Of a stretch of DNA of 64,000 nucleotides, positions 1-10,622 are shown one piece after another. This DNA comes from Tachypleus tridentatus (taxonomy: Eukaryota; Arthropoda; Merostomata; Xiphosura; Limulidae). Position 1 is the first letter of the stretch; every line of letters starts with the position of its first letter. The notes under the pieces are model-generated. The model made no database searches. It was given only the letters and a program-made list of their open reading frames with translations, and was not told the origin of the DNA. The DNA lies in assembly GCF_004210375.1 (NCBI RefSeq), contig NC_134835.1:71578447-71642446 (forward strand). The letters are read 5' to 3'. The position numbers and the translations under genes are program-made.

Positions 1-675
1 TACGTATTTAGGATTAACCAATATCTCCTAAATTGTCTGAAACCCCTGAAATATTACTAATATTGTTGCTCAACATACGGTTAACAACAATGGTACCCCA
101 TGAGAAAACAATGTTTTTTATCTTTATAAACAGAAACTTAACATACGTATATCTAATTATCTCAACTTATAGTCAGGCTGATTTTTAGTTTCGATCTAAT
201 TACACAGCTTGCTCTGGTAAGAATATAATGTTCTTTACTTCACGTGAAAATCACCGTTAAACACCATTTTTATAATTCATATTTAAGTATGCCAAAATAT
301 TTCTTAAACATATTTTTCGTAATAGCAAATAAAAATGTCGAGATTTAATCTGTATCGTTTTTCATCTTTAAAAGCGGTTTCCTACTAAAAATAACAGCTT
401 TATATGAAGCCGAATTAACATTAACTATTACGTAATTAGGTGTCACTGGTATTTGTTATTAATAGATGTGTATTAACTTGTTTACAAAGTAGTTCTTCGA
501 CCCATCAAACGTGCAAAATATTTCCATATTTAAAAGAAATTTTACAGCATAAGTTAGTGTTCATGTTAATCTGTGTTAATATACTGTTGTTTTGTGTGTG
601 TGTGTCTAAAATTTATGTAAATACAAAGGCATTTCTGAAAGGTGCAGCAAAGTATATTTTACATTTCCACTAAGC
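1..675. other. Non-coding AT-rich stretch
   Basis: No coding exon, RNA gene or recognisable repeat is seen before the first SINE. A short open frame at 440-673 on the plus strand is low-complexity and has no family resemblance. The stretch could be intron or flank of the chitin-binding gene that runs leftward from 2775, because its next exon is not found here. Confidence 0.5.
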
Positions 676-962
676 TGTCTCTTGGAGATCCGGCATGGTC
701 AGGTGGTTAGGGTGCTCGACTCCTAATCTAAAGATCGCGAGTTCGAATCCCCATCACACCAAACATGCTCGCCCTTTCAGCCGTGGATGCATTACAATGT
801 GATGATCACTCTCACTATGTGTTGGTAAAAGAGTAGCCCAAGAATTGGCAGTGGGTGGTGATGGCTAGTTGCCTTTCCTCTAGTCTTACACTGGTAAACT
901 AGGGACGATAGCGTTGGTGTAGTTTTGCGCGAAATTGAAAAACAAACAATTTGTCTCTTGGA
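676..962 (+). repeat. SINE family A copy with target-site duplication
   Basis: A tRNA-derived head (CGGCATGGTCAGGTGGTTAG, then the B box GAGTTCGAATCCCC) is followed by the family body (CACCAAACATGCTCGCCCTTTCAGCC..., GTTGGTAAAAGAGTAGCCCAAGA..., TGGTGATGGCTAGTTGCC) and the tail TTTTGCGCGAAATTGAAAAACAAACAA. The 11-bp sequence TGTCTCTTGGA occurs at 676-686 and again at 952-962. This is a perfect target-site duplication and shows LINE-type retroposition. The head is a tRNA-like pol III promoter; mobilisation by a partner LINE is inferred. Confidence 0.92.
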
Positions 963-2420
963 ATTATGATGTTTGTTGAGTAAACATTATTTATAGTCAC
1001 ATTGCCGTAGGAAGCAATTTTTTGTTGGCCAAACCGTAGATACATCTGAACAATGTGACTCACCATATGTGCAAAGCACACTGCAGGCATTAAAAGCATG
1101 CCATTTCTAGAGGGTAGTTTTTCAAAATTTAATGCTATGAGATTGAATCTCGAAACATTTTAAGTACAAATACTAAGTACACGCAACGTTATTTATTGAA
1201 TCAAAAGAAGCAAGTTTTAACATACCAGTTGCAACCGTACATGACATGAAAAAGTGGTCAGGCCATGGCCTAACTGGCCTTACCACTTCCTACGACCCTG
1301 AATCAGAATTCATAAGGTTGTTCAGAGTAAAACTCTCTCGAATGAACAACAGCTAGGGATAAGTTTATCATCTTGGTGGCAGCTAAAGCTACGAAAAAAA
1401 TGGATCTTTTTTATGTAAATTATATTTCACACTACCTTATTCCTAAATGCCTCTCGAACGTTTTTCAAACCATCTCATGGGTATTTTTTATGCAGATGAT
1501 GGATCGAATAAAACGATATTTTAGTCAGTAATAGTCGTTGTTTCAAGATGACTTCAAACCAATTTTTGATCGGCCCTAATACCTTTACTTGACTGCTTGA
1601 AACCATTTTTAGTCATTGTCATTGTCATTGGTTACAAATCATTTTTTAGTTAATACCAACTAACTGTTTTACAAAGTTATTTTAGAGAGTATCTTCTTAA
1701 AATTTATCATAAATTAAGTTTAACAATTACTTATAAATTGCTTACAATTGTCTATTGATAAGCATTAGTACTTCGGAAAAATTGGTTTAAATTATACATT
1801 TTGTCAGTTTCAGTATCACTGTTCGGTTAACTACCAATCGTCATTTAGTCAGAATCAGTTTCTCCATTGTATTAGTTGTAAGTTGGTTAAAATTGGACAA
1901 CTGCTGGATAGATTTCAAATAACTCCAGACAGCGTCAGTGCTTCTATGGTATTTTTTGTTGAATGCTTTTAGTCAGAAATAATATTTCTGATGAACTGAT
2001 TATAAATATATATTTTCATCTGTTAGTCTCTTTGTTGCATTGGTAACCAGTCATTGTTTAGCTAGAAGTAAATTTCTAGCTAAAGTGCATGAAGTTTTTT
2101 GTTAGTCCCAGTGTTTTATTTGATTGGTGACAAGTCTTTATGTTATTTTTTTTTTGTTTTAGGTTAAAATTTTCTCATGAAAAGTCTTAATAAAATAGTA
2201 TTATCTGAATCCGACAGGGCAGACTTTCTGTTTTTTTTTCTCTTCCCTTTAGCATTCTTTGGAATTTGTTGCGTTTTGAAATAAGGATTTGAATTATTCT
2301 ATAATTTTTAATTATCCACTATCTTATAACTTCCTGTGAAGTACATTTTTAGAAATGATATATTGATATATTTAAAAGTAAATGTTTATATTATAAAACT
2401 ATAATACTCTTTTTACACAC
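963..2420. other. Intron or intergenic sequence, no gene seen
   Basis: AT-rich sequence with loose repeats of the motif TTAGTCA between about 1500 and 2050. I searched the minus strand for the missing second half of the chitin-binding module and did not find a convincing exon. This is probably the intron after exon 2421-2775. Confidence 0.4.
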
Positions 2421-2775
2421 CTCGACACAAGTAAAATCCACTACAGCCACTAGCGTAGTCAGTGTAGACCCCATCCTCTTGATTTCTACACTCTCCAACT
2501 AGCACTGACGAGATTGACTTCTCGGGGTCAACACAGCGAACCCTATTTACCAAGTCACAGTGACCAGTATCGGAATTGTAAACGGTACCGTTGATGCACC
2601 AGAATACGTGGGTTTGTCCTCTCTCACACAGGTAGAAAATCTTGCATGCTCTCTTATATTCAGGATAGGTCCCGTCAGGTTTACTATTACAGTCAAATGG
2701 CAAATGGTCCAAACTGTATTCTTTTGGCTCGTAAACGTCGTCTAAGCTGAGAGCAGTAGAAAACTTTCGTGGATC
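2421..2775 (-). CDS. Internal exon of a peritrophin-A (CBM14) chitin-binding protein
   Basis: The exon encodes about 118 residues. After a linker (DPRKFSTALSLDDVYEPKEY) there is a complete CBM14 module with six cysteines, spaced C-14-C-5-C-9-C-12-C-7-C, with the family aromatics in FYLC. A second module begins (GEC...DGVYTDYASGCSGFYLC) and is cut after its third cysteine by the exon end. The acceptor is TTGTTTTCAG|GATCC at 2775 and the donor is CGAG|GTGTGTAA at 2421, so the exon enters at phase 0 and leaves with one extra base. CBM14 modules bind chitin in cuticle, tracheal lining or peritrophic matrix, held by three disulfides, so this part is extracellular. The rest of module two lies further left and was not found. 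Family confidence is high; the exact orthologue is not known. Confidence 0.9.
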
Positions 2776-3314
2776 CTGAAAACAAGAGAGAATTTGTTTT
2801 TCACTTGCTTTTCTTGTTATGTGTTGCAGAGAATGTTTCCTTCTTTGTGAGATTAGATACACTATTTCAAAATGCACCAGCTTTCTTCAAGCAATGCAAA
2901 GATAGTCTTTACAGAATATTTTATCCAAAACGTAACACCTAGTTCAAAATTACCATATCTAAAGAATATGAAACAATTTAAATATCAAAAACTTTTATTT
3001 AATACATTTATTGTTGTTTTCTTCCGGTCACTTAGATGTACCTCTATTGGCTTTGTTATGGCCCTACTAAACATAAAACGGTGATACATGGAAGTGACTA
3101 AAACATCTGTTTAGAAAAGCAAAATTACAAGTAGTCAGTCTTAAGCTTTTAATGTGTTCCGAAAAACAGAGCATCAAAACTAGCATTCTAGTTTCATTAA
3201 GATACAAAATAGCCATCAAATTGTTTCGTAACGGTATGGAGCCACTAACAAATTAATCTGGTTTGTTTTGTTTTATAATTATCAAACAATTGAAATACGT
3301 TACAAAACTATTAC

Positions 3315-3376
3315 CTGAAGAGGAACTTGTGAGATGTCTTGTGCTTCTACAGCCGGGACTTGAAGTAGATGAAACC
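3315..3376 (-). CDS. Probable upstream linker exon of the chitin-binding gene
   Basis: The minus strand shows an acceptor TTTGTCTTTTTAAG, then 62 bases open in one frame (FHLLQVPAVEAQDISQVPLQ), then a donor TTCAG|GTAATAG. It ends at phase 0, exactly what the CBM14 exon 540 bp downstream needs, giving ...VPLQ|DPRKFS. It begins with two bases that complete a codon, which fits the exon at 13012-13131. The peptide is a linker without a domain. The exon rests on splice signals, phase and position only. Confidence 0.5.
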
Positions 3377-3759
3377 CTTAAAAAGACAAATCCTAGCATT
3401 ATGTTTCAATTAATAGAAAAGTTATATTTCAAAGTATATTATTTTACCGTATATTTTCAGTGTGAACTGTGTCTTATACGAAACAAGAGCTAAACGACCA
3501 GGTCAGAGACCATTAGGCATAACCACAGAGATCTCCAATTTAGAGTTGCTATCGAAGAAAAGTGACCAGTCAGCAACACTCGCTGTCTATAAGGCTAGTT
3601 TTAAATTGACTGTCATAATTATAGCACCCCCACAACTGTACTGAGAGTGTTCAATCCTAAGGCCTTAAAAGTGTAAGTAAAGAAGAATATACTTGTCTTA
3701 AGGGAACACAGCTTCACCAAGGAACCGAATCTTAAGTTCTATTTACCCAGGTTTTACTT

Positions 3760-3877
3760 ATTTGTTGTTAAGCATAAAACTACACAATTAGTTATCCATG
3801 ATTTGTCTACCACGGGTATCAGAACAGAGTTTTCAGCGTTACACATCCATAAACTTACTTATGACCCAATGAGGGGG
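3760..3877 (-). repeat. SINE family B copy, degenerate
   Basis: Reverse complement of the second tRNA-derived SINE type: a tail (TTGTTGTTAAGCATAAAACTACACAA), a body (CCACGGGTATC, the inverted B box) and a head ending ACTTATGACCCAATGAGGGGG. It is diverged and no target duplication was found. Confidence 0.7.
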
Positions 3878-4370
3878 AAAATTGTCCGAAAACTTTGAAC
3901 GTGATATAGTCCCTCAAAACAATATTATGTATGTGAATAAACGTTATTTTAATACAAACCAACACTTCTTTTATTTCTCTTTCTTTCAACTACAGAAATA
4001 AATTCATTTATTTCCACAACCAAAACAAAATTTCCAACAAAGGACTAAAAGTCCGACAATTAGGGCCAAAGTTTCAGCTTTTTAGAAGTTATTTTATCCA
4101 AGAAAAATTAACGCTTATCTCAAAAGAAAACTTAAAATCTCAATATTTTTTCAGTTATAATTTAATTTTGTAAACACTTTGTGGAGATACAACACATGTA
4201 AGTTTTCTAAACTTCTTGTTATAATATCGCTTTTTTGTGTGTATGACTCAAACAGTATGAGGTAATATGATGGACTCCTGATAATTTGCTTAAAATGTTT
4301 ACTGGATAACAGTAAACAGCCAGTAAATTTTACTGGCTAAGAAAAGTTTATTTAACTAATCCCCTACATA
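3878..4370. other. Non-coding, no feature seen
   Basis: AT-rich sequence between two SINE copies. No exon-like open frame or repeat was recognised. Confidence 0.4.
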
Positions 4371-4474
4371 GCAAGAAACCGGGTTCCGATATTCGTGGTG
4401 GGCAGAGCACAGATAGCCCATTCTATAGCTTTGCGCTTAATTCCCAAACAAAAAATCAAACAAACAAACAAAAC
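4371..4474 (+). repeat. SINE family B, 3' part
   Basis: It keeps the B-box region (AACCGGGTTCCGATATTCGTGG), the body (GGGCAGAGCACAGATAGCCCATT) and the tail (AGCTTTGCGCTTAATTCCCAAAC followed by CAAA repeats). The 5' tRNA half is missing or unrecognisable, as in a 5'-truncated insertion. Confidence 0.75.
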
Positions 4475-4660
4475 CTCTTACTTTCGAAGTATTTCCAGCG
4501 CCACATCTACCAACATACTAGATTAGTTGTTTGAATAAAAAGCATGACAATGTTTAACACACGCTGTAAAAATCACTGGAATCATTCCAGAACATATTAT
4601 GTTTGCAGTTGTTTCATTTAGAAATAAGCTTGGAATGTTAACTAAGAATGTCAAAAAGAG

Positions 4661-4816
4661 CACTGAACTTCTTTTGTAACAATAATTGAAACATCTTGTC
4701 ACTGGACATCATTTGTGATAATAAATAAAACATTCTCTCACTAAACACCTTTTGTGACAGTAATTGAAACATCCTGTCACTGAACATCTTCTATAACAGT
4801 AATTGATGCATTCTGC
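4661..4816. repeat. Tandem repeat, four units of 39 bp
   Basis: Four consecutive 39-bp units start at 4661, 4700, 4739 and 4778, each beginning CACT(G/A)(A/G)ACA and containing TTGTGA-AGTAATTGAAACAT. Units 1 and 3 are most alike and unit 4 decays at its end. This is a small minisatellite; no coding frame runs through it. Confidence 0.85.
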
Positions 4817-7260
4817 ATCAGGTACACTTACGTTCTTACTATGCCTTTGATAAAAATTAGCTCCCCAAAGACATAATCATTTCCAATATGTATTTCTCGT
4901 TGTAATCATTCTGTAGCATGTATGGAGCGTGAACACGAAATGAGTGGTGACCAACTGATTGATCAACTGGGTAGTGAATAGAAACTCCTTTGTTTATTCT
5001 TGTGTTTCGTGAGAACGGTTATATTTATAAACATGCTCGAATACATTTGCTTGTAGCAATACCTCCTTCTGGGATTGGAAGCAATAACACTGACGTAAAT
5101 CTACTTCTGATAAAAAAAACACTTGAATGTTTAGTTATATAAATTTTAACACCACCTATTGTGTAAAGAACTTGAAGGTAAGCACTTTTTTATGAGAAGT
5201 GACAATAAGGACGTGAGTTAACACAGTACCTGCAAGGTCATTCTGTTTGGATTAAACACTTGAGAAGTTAAAAACAATTATTTTTGCCCTGTTCTAACTA
5301 CCTATTTTGGTTTGTGATTTTCATGGTTATTAAGGTTTAACACCACCGTAGCTGTTAAATTTTTTATCGCGTGATACCACCCTTATGTGTGTTAATTTAG
5401 TACGAGGATTCACAGTTCGCGTTCTCTTGTTGCAAAAACACGTTACGTATATTGAGACCGTAGATGAACTATAAGAGTAGCAGTTAAATTTCTATATTCG
5501 ACCAAACATGAATAATCCAAAAGTTGGCGACAGTTTCTGATGACTAATTGTTTTCCATATAGTCTATCAATGTGTCTTTGTGCAAAACTATGAAATGTTG
5601 TTTTCTTTTTTTCTTTTCTCTTTGTAAATAAGCACAAAACCGCACATTGAGTTATCTACGCTGTGCCCACAAACGAGTTACCGCTGAGCCCTTTGAAGGA
5701 ATGTGGAAATTCTGAAAGAAACAAACAAATATTTTTAAGAGTACAAAACTTGGTATTACTCTTAGAATGCGCTGAGTTCAGTTTAAATCCAAAACAAAAC
5801 AAAATTCTTATGGTCCAGCACCTTTCCTCATATTATTTATAGAGAAAAACAAAATAGTGATATTAGACATAATATTGTAAGACATTTTAACTGTGTTTAT
5901 ATGACAAAAGTAATTGAAATTCCAAAACCTCATCTACGTGTTATAGAAAAAAAATACTTTTTTCTGCCCGTGCATATGTGCATATGATGTACTTATTTAA
6001 ATAATAATAATGTTATCTTCAAATTTTACTTTTCTGGTGTGATTTATGTAATGATTTTACTAGTTTGTTTCACGACCTGCAACTTGTTGGGTCTGTTGTA
6101 AAGGGCCTTCATGTAAGTAATTATTACTAGTAGTGATGATATTAAGTGTATATGAAAATAAACCAGGACAGGACATGTGAAAAATTTATTACTTGAATCG
6201 CAGGCAGACTTCATGCAGAAAATGGGTCTAATGCATAAGTGTCCAATTACTTGTTACTTACGACGCTAAGACATTTAAGGATATTGTGGTTGTTGTCATT
6301 TGTACTAAACAAATTGCTCGTTATTATGTGAAGAAAAAATAAAGTTTCGTTCAGAGATCGCTTATTTTCCCATCACAGAAATAGAAAACCATATCTAACC
6401 ACCAATAACAGAAGTCACTAGCTGGACACAATATGCTATGTTCTTAAAGCTCACGAAATTGCGTGTTTCTGGGCTTATTCGGTATTAAAATAAACATGCA
6501 GCTCTTCTTCCGGTCTGATGTTTTATCTGAAGAGAGAACTGTTATTTACTCATTAGCCCGATAGTGTCTCAACACGAAGTCTTAGGGCTAACAGCGCTAA
6601 AAATAGATTAATAATAGCGATCAGTATAAAACAGATAGCCTATTGTATTGCTCTACTTTCAACAACAGACGAGTGGACTGCTAACACGGGTCCTGAGAAC
6701 CCGCAGTCTTGCGCACGAGGTAGTTAATAAAAACCAAAGAGAGGAGGTGTATGCTTTGAGCACGACTGTCTTACGGCGGAGTCTTTTACCATGGCAACTA
6801 CGTTGTAGGGCTATTGTTAGTACTTATGGTAATCATTTAGAACATTGTTGCAACATTGAGTGTAACGACGTGGTGAGGTTCATAGAATAATGTTATATAG
6901 TGTTCTCAACCTCTGTGTGTATGTATATATATAGAGAGAGAGAGATACCTTAGCTTCTAAAATGTGTTTAATAAAACAGATGGTAATTCAAATTACTTCA
7001 CTCTTTATTCTGTATTGACATTAAAATCTTTTGGGCTCAAAGAAAGATGATTGAGGTCTCTATTATACAAAAGAGGTTAGGATTTTTATAGAACATCAGA
7101 ACTGAATATTTATGATTTATCATATTGCTCAGAAAATGTAGGCATTTAATTGGGCGCCACAATCTCATAACATCAGGGAACATTTTGGTAAACAATGTAT
7201 TTGTGCATAATGTTCATGATGTTAGAAAAACACGTAGTTTAAGAAATCTTGAAGGAAATA
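4817..7260. other. Non-coding, with faint SINE remnants
   Basis: No exon is supported. Around 5630-5695 there is a piece resembling family B on the minus strand with its middle deleted (GTTATCTACGCTGTGCCCACAAACGAG joined to TTACCGCTGAGCC). Around 6630-6670 there is a tail-like piece (CAGATAGCCTATTGTATTGCT). A TA/GA microsatellite lies at 6921-6946. The open frame at 6648-6890 has no recognisable family. Confidence 0.4.
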
Positions 7261-7367
7261 AATAAAAACCATGTAACCCGAGCGCTTTCGAAAGATGGAT
7301 TTCTGGGAATCAGTCTGACCTTGAAGAAGAAAGGTCCACCTTTCGCTCGGATTACATGGTTTTTATT
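7261..7367. repeat. Fold-back element (107 bp) with inverted termini
   Basis: The left arm AATAAAAACCATGTAACCCG (continuing AGCG, 7261-7284) is matched by the reverse complement at 7344-7367, with one mismatch in 24 bases. Between them lies CTGACCTTGAAGAAGAAAGGTCC, itself a short hairpin. Such hairpins with an ATAAAAACCATGTAA end are reminiscent of Penelope-like element termini or of a MITE; neither is proven. Confidence 0.75.
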
Positions 7368-8157
7368 AATATGTACATAATGTATCATTAAGAGTGGGCG
7401 ATTTAAACGAATAACTAGGCAAATTAATCACAAATTGCTTTTTTACTTTAGCCATGTATAAGACTGAAACTCTCTTTAGTGACGATCACGAACTGTCATC
7501 CAAGATTTTTATTTCTTAACATTGAAAATCTATTTATTTTGTTTCAGGGTTTGTAAAGTAATACTAAAGTGTTGTTTTATCACCATACAATCACACACAT
7601 CTGAGTAAGACAACAGTAAACACAAGAGAGCGTAAATGTCCAAACATCCCATGCATGGAAACTACCTTATTATCATATAAGAAAAAAACAACAATACATT
7701 ATGTTTCTTCCTTGTTAGAGTTTCTTATCATTAGAGATTAAATGCTAGATACAAAACAGGTTGGATTCAGGGTTTACTGTTTTAGATTTATTACCATATC
7801 TTGTGAAAAAGTGATAATTTGTTGTCCCACTTGTGCAAATATACCTTTCATTATTTGAATTTACAGTTACAGATTACATTTTGTTTTTGATTTGATGTTT
7901 AGGAAAATTGCTGTTTCGTGTCACGTCTTTTTTTTGTTTTTACCGTACTTAGTACTGTTCAATACTATTTTCATGATGAATTGATTTAATATATACGATA
8001 AATTTGAATTATCGGCTACAACAAAGGTGAATGTTTTTAGACAAAGTATTTGTATATGTATCAAGTTTACACTAGGTTTAAATTCGTGTCTTCAAAATAA
8101 ACTAGAACAACTTTGTTGCATTTTTTTTCTGAAAAACAAAAATACTTGTATGACAGA
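7368..8157. other. Non-coding, no feature seen
   Basis: AT-rich sequence with no exon-like signal or recognisable repeat. Confidence 0.4.
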
Positions 8158-8437
8158 CTTGCCTAGTTGGCCAGGCCTAGCCAGGTGGTTAAAGGCACTC
8201 GTTATCTGAGGGTCGCGGGTTCAAATCGCCGTCACACCAAACATGCTTGCCATGGGCTTTATAATTTGACGGTTAATTCTACTATTCATTGGTAAAAGAG
8301 TAGCCCAAGAGTTGCCGGTAGGTGGTGATAACTAGGTGCCTTTCCTTTAGCCTTACACTGCTAAATTAGGGACGGATAGCGCAGATAGCCTTAGTATAGC
8401 TTTGCGCGAAATTCAAAACAAACAACCTTGTCTAGTT
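8158..8437 (+). repeat. SINE family A copy with imperfect target duplication
   Basis: The complete family-A layout runs from CCAGGCCTAGCCAGGTGGTT to the tail GCGCGAAATTCAAAACAAACAA. The flanks CTTGCCTAGTT (8158-8168) and CTTGTCTAGTT (8427-8437) differ at one base and form an 11-bp target duplication. The mismatch and the body changes suggest an older insertion than the one at 16205. Confidence 0.9.
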
Positions 8438-9820
8438 AATGACTATCGTATTGAATAAAACACATTTTTGATTAAAATAACGTTCACCTACACGATTGAC
8501 CAGTCTACTATTGATATTAAAATTACAGTAGTGGATAACGTTTTACATTTTTAGGAACCAGAAGAATGACCGTAAAGTATAACTAATGAACTTTCTTGGT
8601 CCCAGATTGGGCAGTAGACAATGTTGGCTGTTTTTTAGTTGTTGTTTTTTTGCAGAGTATTTACGATTGTTTTCTTTTTCCTTCTTACGACCTACTTGGT
8701 GTACATTGTCGTATTTTCCTGACCTTAGCTAGGATTTGTTGCCTTATTCGTGAAATAGGTCAATGGCTTTTACGTGGTAGTAATAATGATGAAGAACTGT
8801 ACTTCGAAGCTTATATCATTTCGCTGTCTACGTCTAAACTACTCCGAAAGTCAAACTGCAGTAAAGAAGAAAAAAAAAACACTATCTGTCTCGCTGTGTT
8901 TCGATTTACTGTTGTGATTTTGAAGAAGTGGTGATTTAACTAAATAATTTAAAGTATTTATCGTCGTAGTCTGGTAAAAGATTAGTCTTTAAGCAACTAA
9001 ATATCACATAAAAAAAACAACTTATATCAAACCAACAAAGAAAAGGAGTGTGTAGATTTAAATATATAACAATTATGGAAGCTATGAGAAACGCTAGAGG
9101 AAATATATTGTAATTTAATTCGTAATTCACTTCACAATCTACAAATACTTATGTGCTCATCTATGTCGTCATTCCTACTTGATGGTAAATAAGGCAGCCC
9201 TAATAGTGTATGCCATGTGGGGGCGCTCACCTCACGAATTGACCTCACTATACGTGATATACCGTCTATGGAAACAAGGTGCATTACCGCTTTGTGCAAT
9301 AGTTCCAAACAGCATCTGTTTCAAGCACCGTTCCGGGTATTCACAAATAAACATCAAGACTCGCATAGCTATGATCCAACTCAGGTTCTGTCATCGGTGG
9401 CCTATTTTTTTTTATGGAAATCACTCTATGTATAGTTCCTTTAAAGTGATAAAAATTTAGACTTCACATTACAATAAATCAATGAAACTTGAAAGAAAAC
9501 TAAGAAATCAATTCTAAAATTTAATATGCTATAATATTTTTCTTTTATTAGTTTGTTTGTTTTAACAGCTGTTGATAATAAAATGAAAACCGATTTTTTT
9601 TAAATATTAATTAACATACTGTATTCTAAGTAAAACAATAAATCTTTATACTTGAATATATGAAAGAAATTCCATAATATTCGCAATTTACAAGAAAATG
9701 GTCATACAGTTTAAGGTTTTTATTATTTTCCCATTTGATGTGAAGGCCAAAAGCATCTGATAAAGTCCATACATATGATTTATAAAATTCTAGCAGAAAA
9801 TCAAAGTCCATTTATCATAC
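8438..9820. other. Non-coding; open frames not supported as genes
   Basis: The plus-strand open frame 8596-8934 (112 codons) is hydrophobic at first and lysine-rich at the end, without a motif, splice border or family resemblance. Frames at 9179-9460 overlap each other and are likewise unrecognised. Nothing else stands out. Confidence 0.4.
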
Positions 9821-10085
9821 GGCCCGGCATGGTCAGGTGGTTAAAGCACTTGGCTCGTGTTCTGAGGGCCGCGGGTTCGAATTCCCATCACATTAAATAT
9901 GCTCGCCCTTTCAGCCGTGGGTAGCGTTGTAATGTGACGGTTAATCCTTTCTATTCGTTGGTAAAAGAGTAGCTTAAGAGTTGGCGGTGGGTGGTGATGA
10001 CTAGCTACCTTCTCTCTAATTTTACACTGCTAAATTAGGGACGGCTAACGCAAATAGCCCTCTGTAGCTTTGCGCGAAATTCGAA
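9821..10085 (+). repeat. SINE family A copy
   Basis: The head GGCCCGGCATGGTCAGGTGG, a B box with GGGTTCGAATTCCC, the body (TTGGTAAAAGAGTAGCTTAAGAG, GGTGGGTGGTGATGACTAGC) and the tail TTTGCGCGAAATTCGAA are all present. No clear target duplication was found. Confidence 0.9.
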
Positions 10086-10203
10086 CCAAGCTGTTTAAAA
10101 TAATAACAACCACAATAAACTTACATTAATAATACTCCGCTATCAGATCAGAGAGTGCTTAAGTAGCTGTTTACTAACGACAAAATCACCTTTTAACTAT
10201 ACA

Positions 10204-10622
10204 TAATTGAAAGGGTTTTATCACCGAAGACGGACAGAGGTTATATTTCAAAGGTGTTCGTGTTTGTCTGCATGATTTCTCGAAATTGACGAAATGGATT
10301 TCAATTATAGTTGGTATACCTTTGGAATGTCCCCCAACTTAAAAGTGTTTAGTTTTTGGAAGATGAAGGTCAAAGTTTAAGGTCACGAAGATAAGAAAAA
10401 TTTCTATTTGTTAATATGAAAAGTGATATTTCACAATATTTTTACTCCATAAATCAATAACAAAGTATCGGATTTTGACGAAGTTTGGTAGATATATGTA
10501 GAATAGTCCGTGCTTTTTGATAAAGATGGACTCATGGACACATTTTCATCTGTTTTGAAAGCCGTATATGATCAATGCTGCATGGCGGAGGTATAAACTC
10601 TTCTGAGTTCCTCTCTAGGCTA
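10204..10622 (+). repeat. Candidate old interspersed repeat ending in GGCGGAGGTATA
   Basis: The stretch has the style of a repeat common in invertebrate genomes: GTTTGTCTGCATGATTTCTC near the start, 'tttcaattatagttggtata' and 'ttttgacgaagtttggtaga' in the middle, and a GC-richer end CATGGCGGAGGTATAAACTC followed by TTCTGAGTTCC. The recognition is from memory of such repeats. There is no second copy in this window, and no coding frame. Confidence 0.4.

Noticed and set aside
899..1099. Minus-strand open frame of 66 codons
   Set aside because: It begins in unique sequence and ends in a SINE tail, without motif or splice support.
8596..8934. 112-codon open frame with a hydrophobic N-terminus
   Set aside because: No domain, splice signals or composition supporting a gene; a frame of this size is expected by chance in 64 kb.
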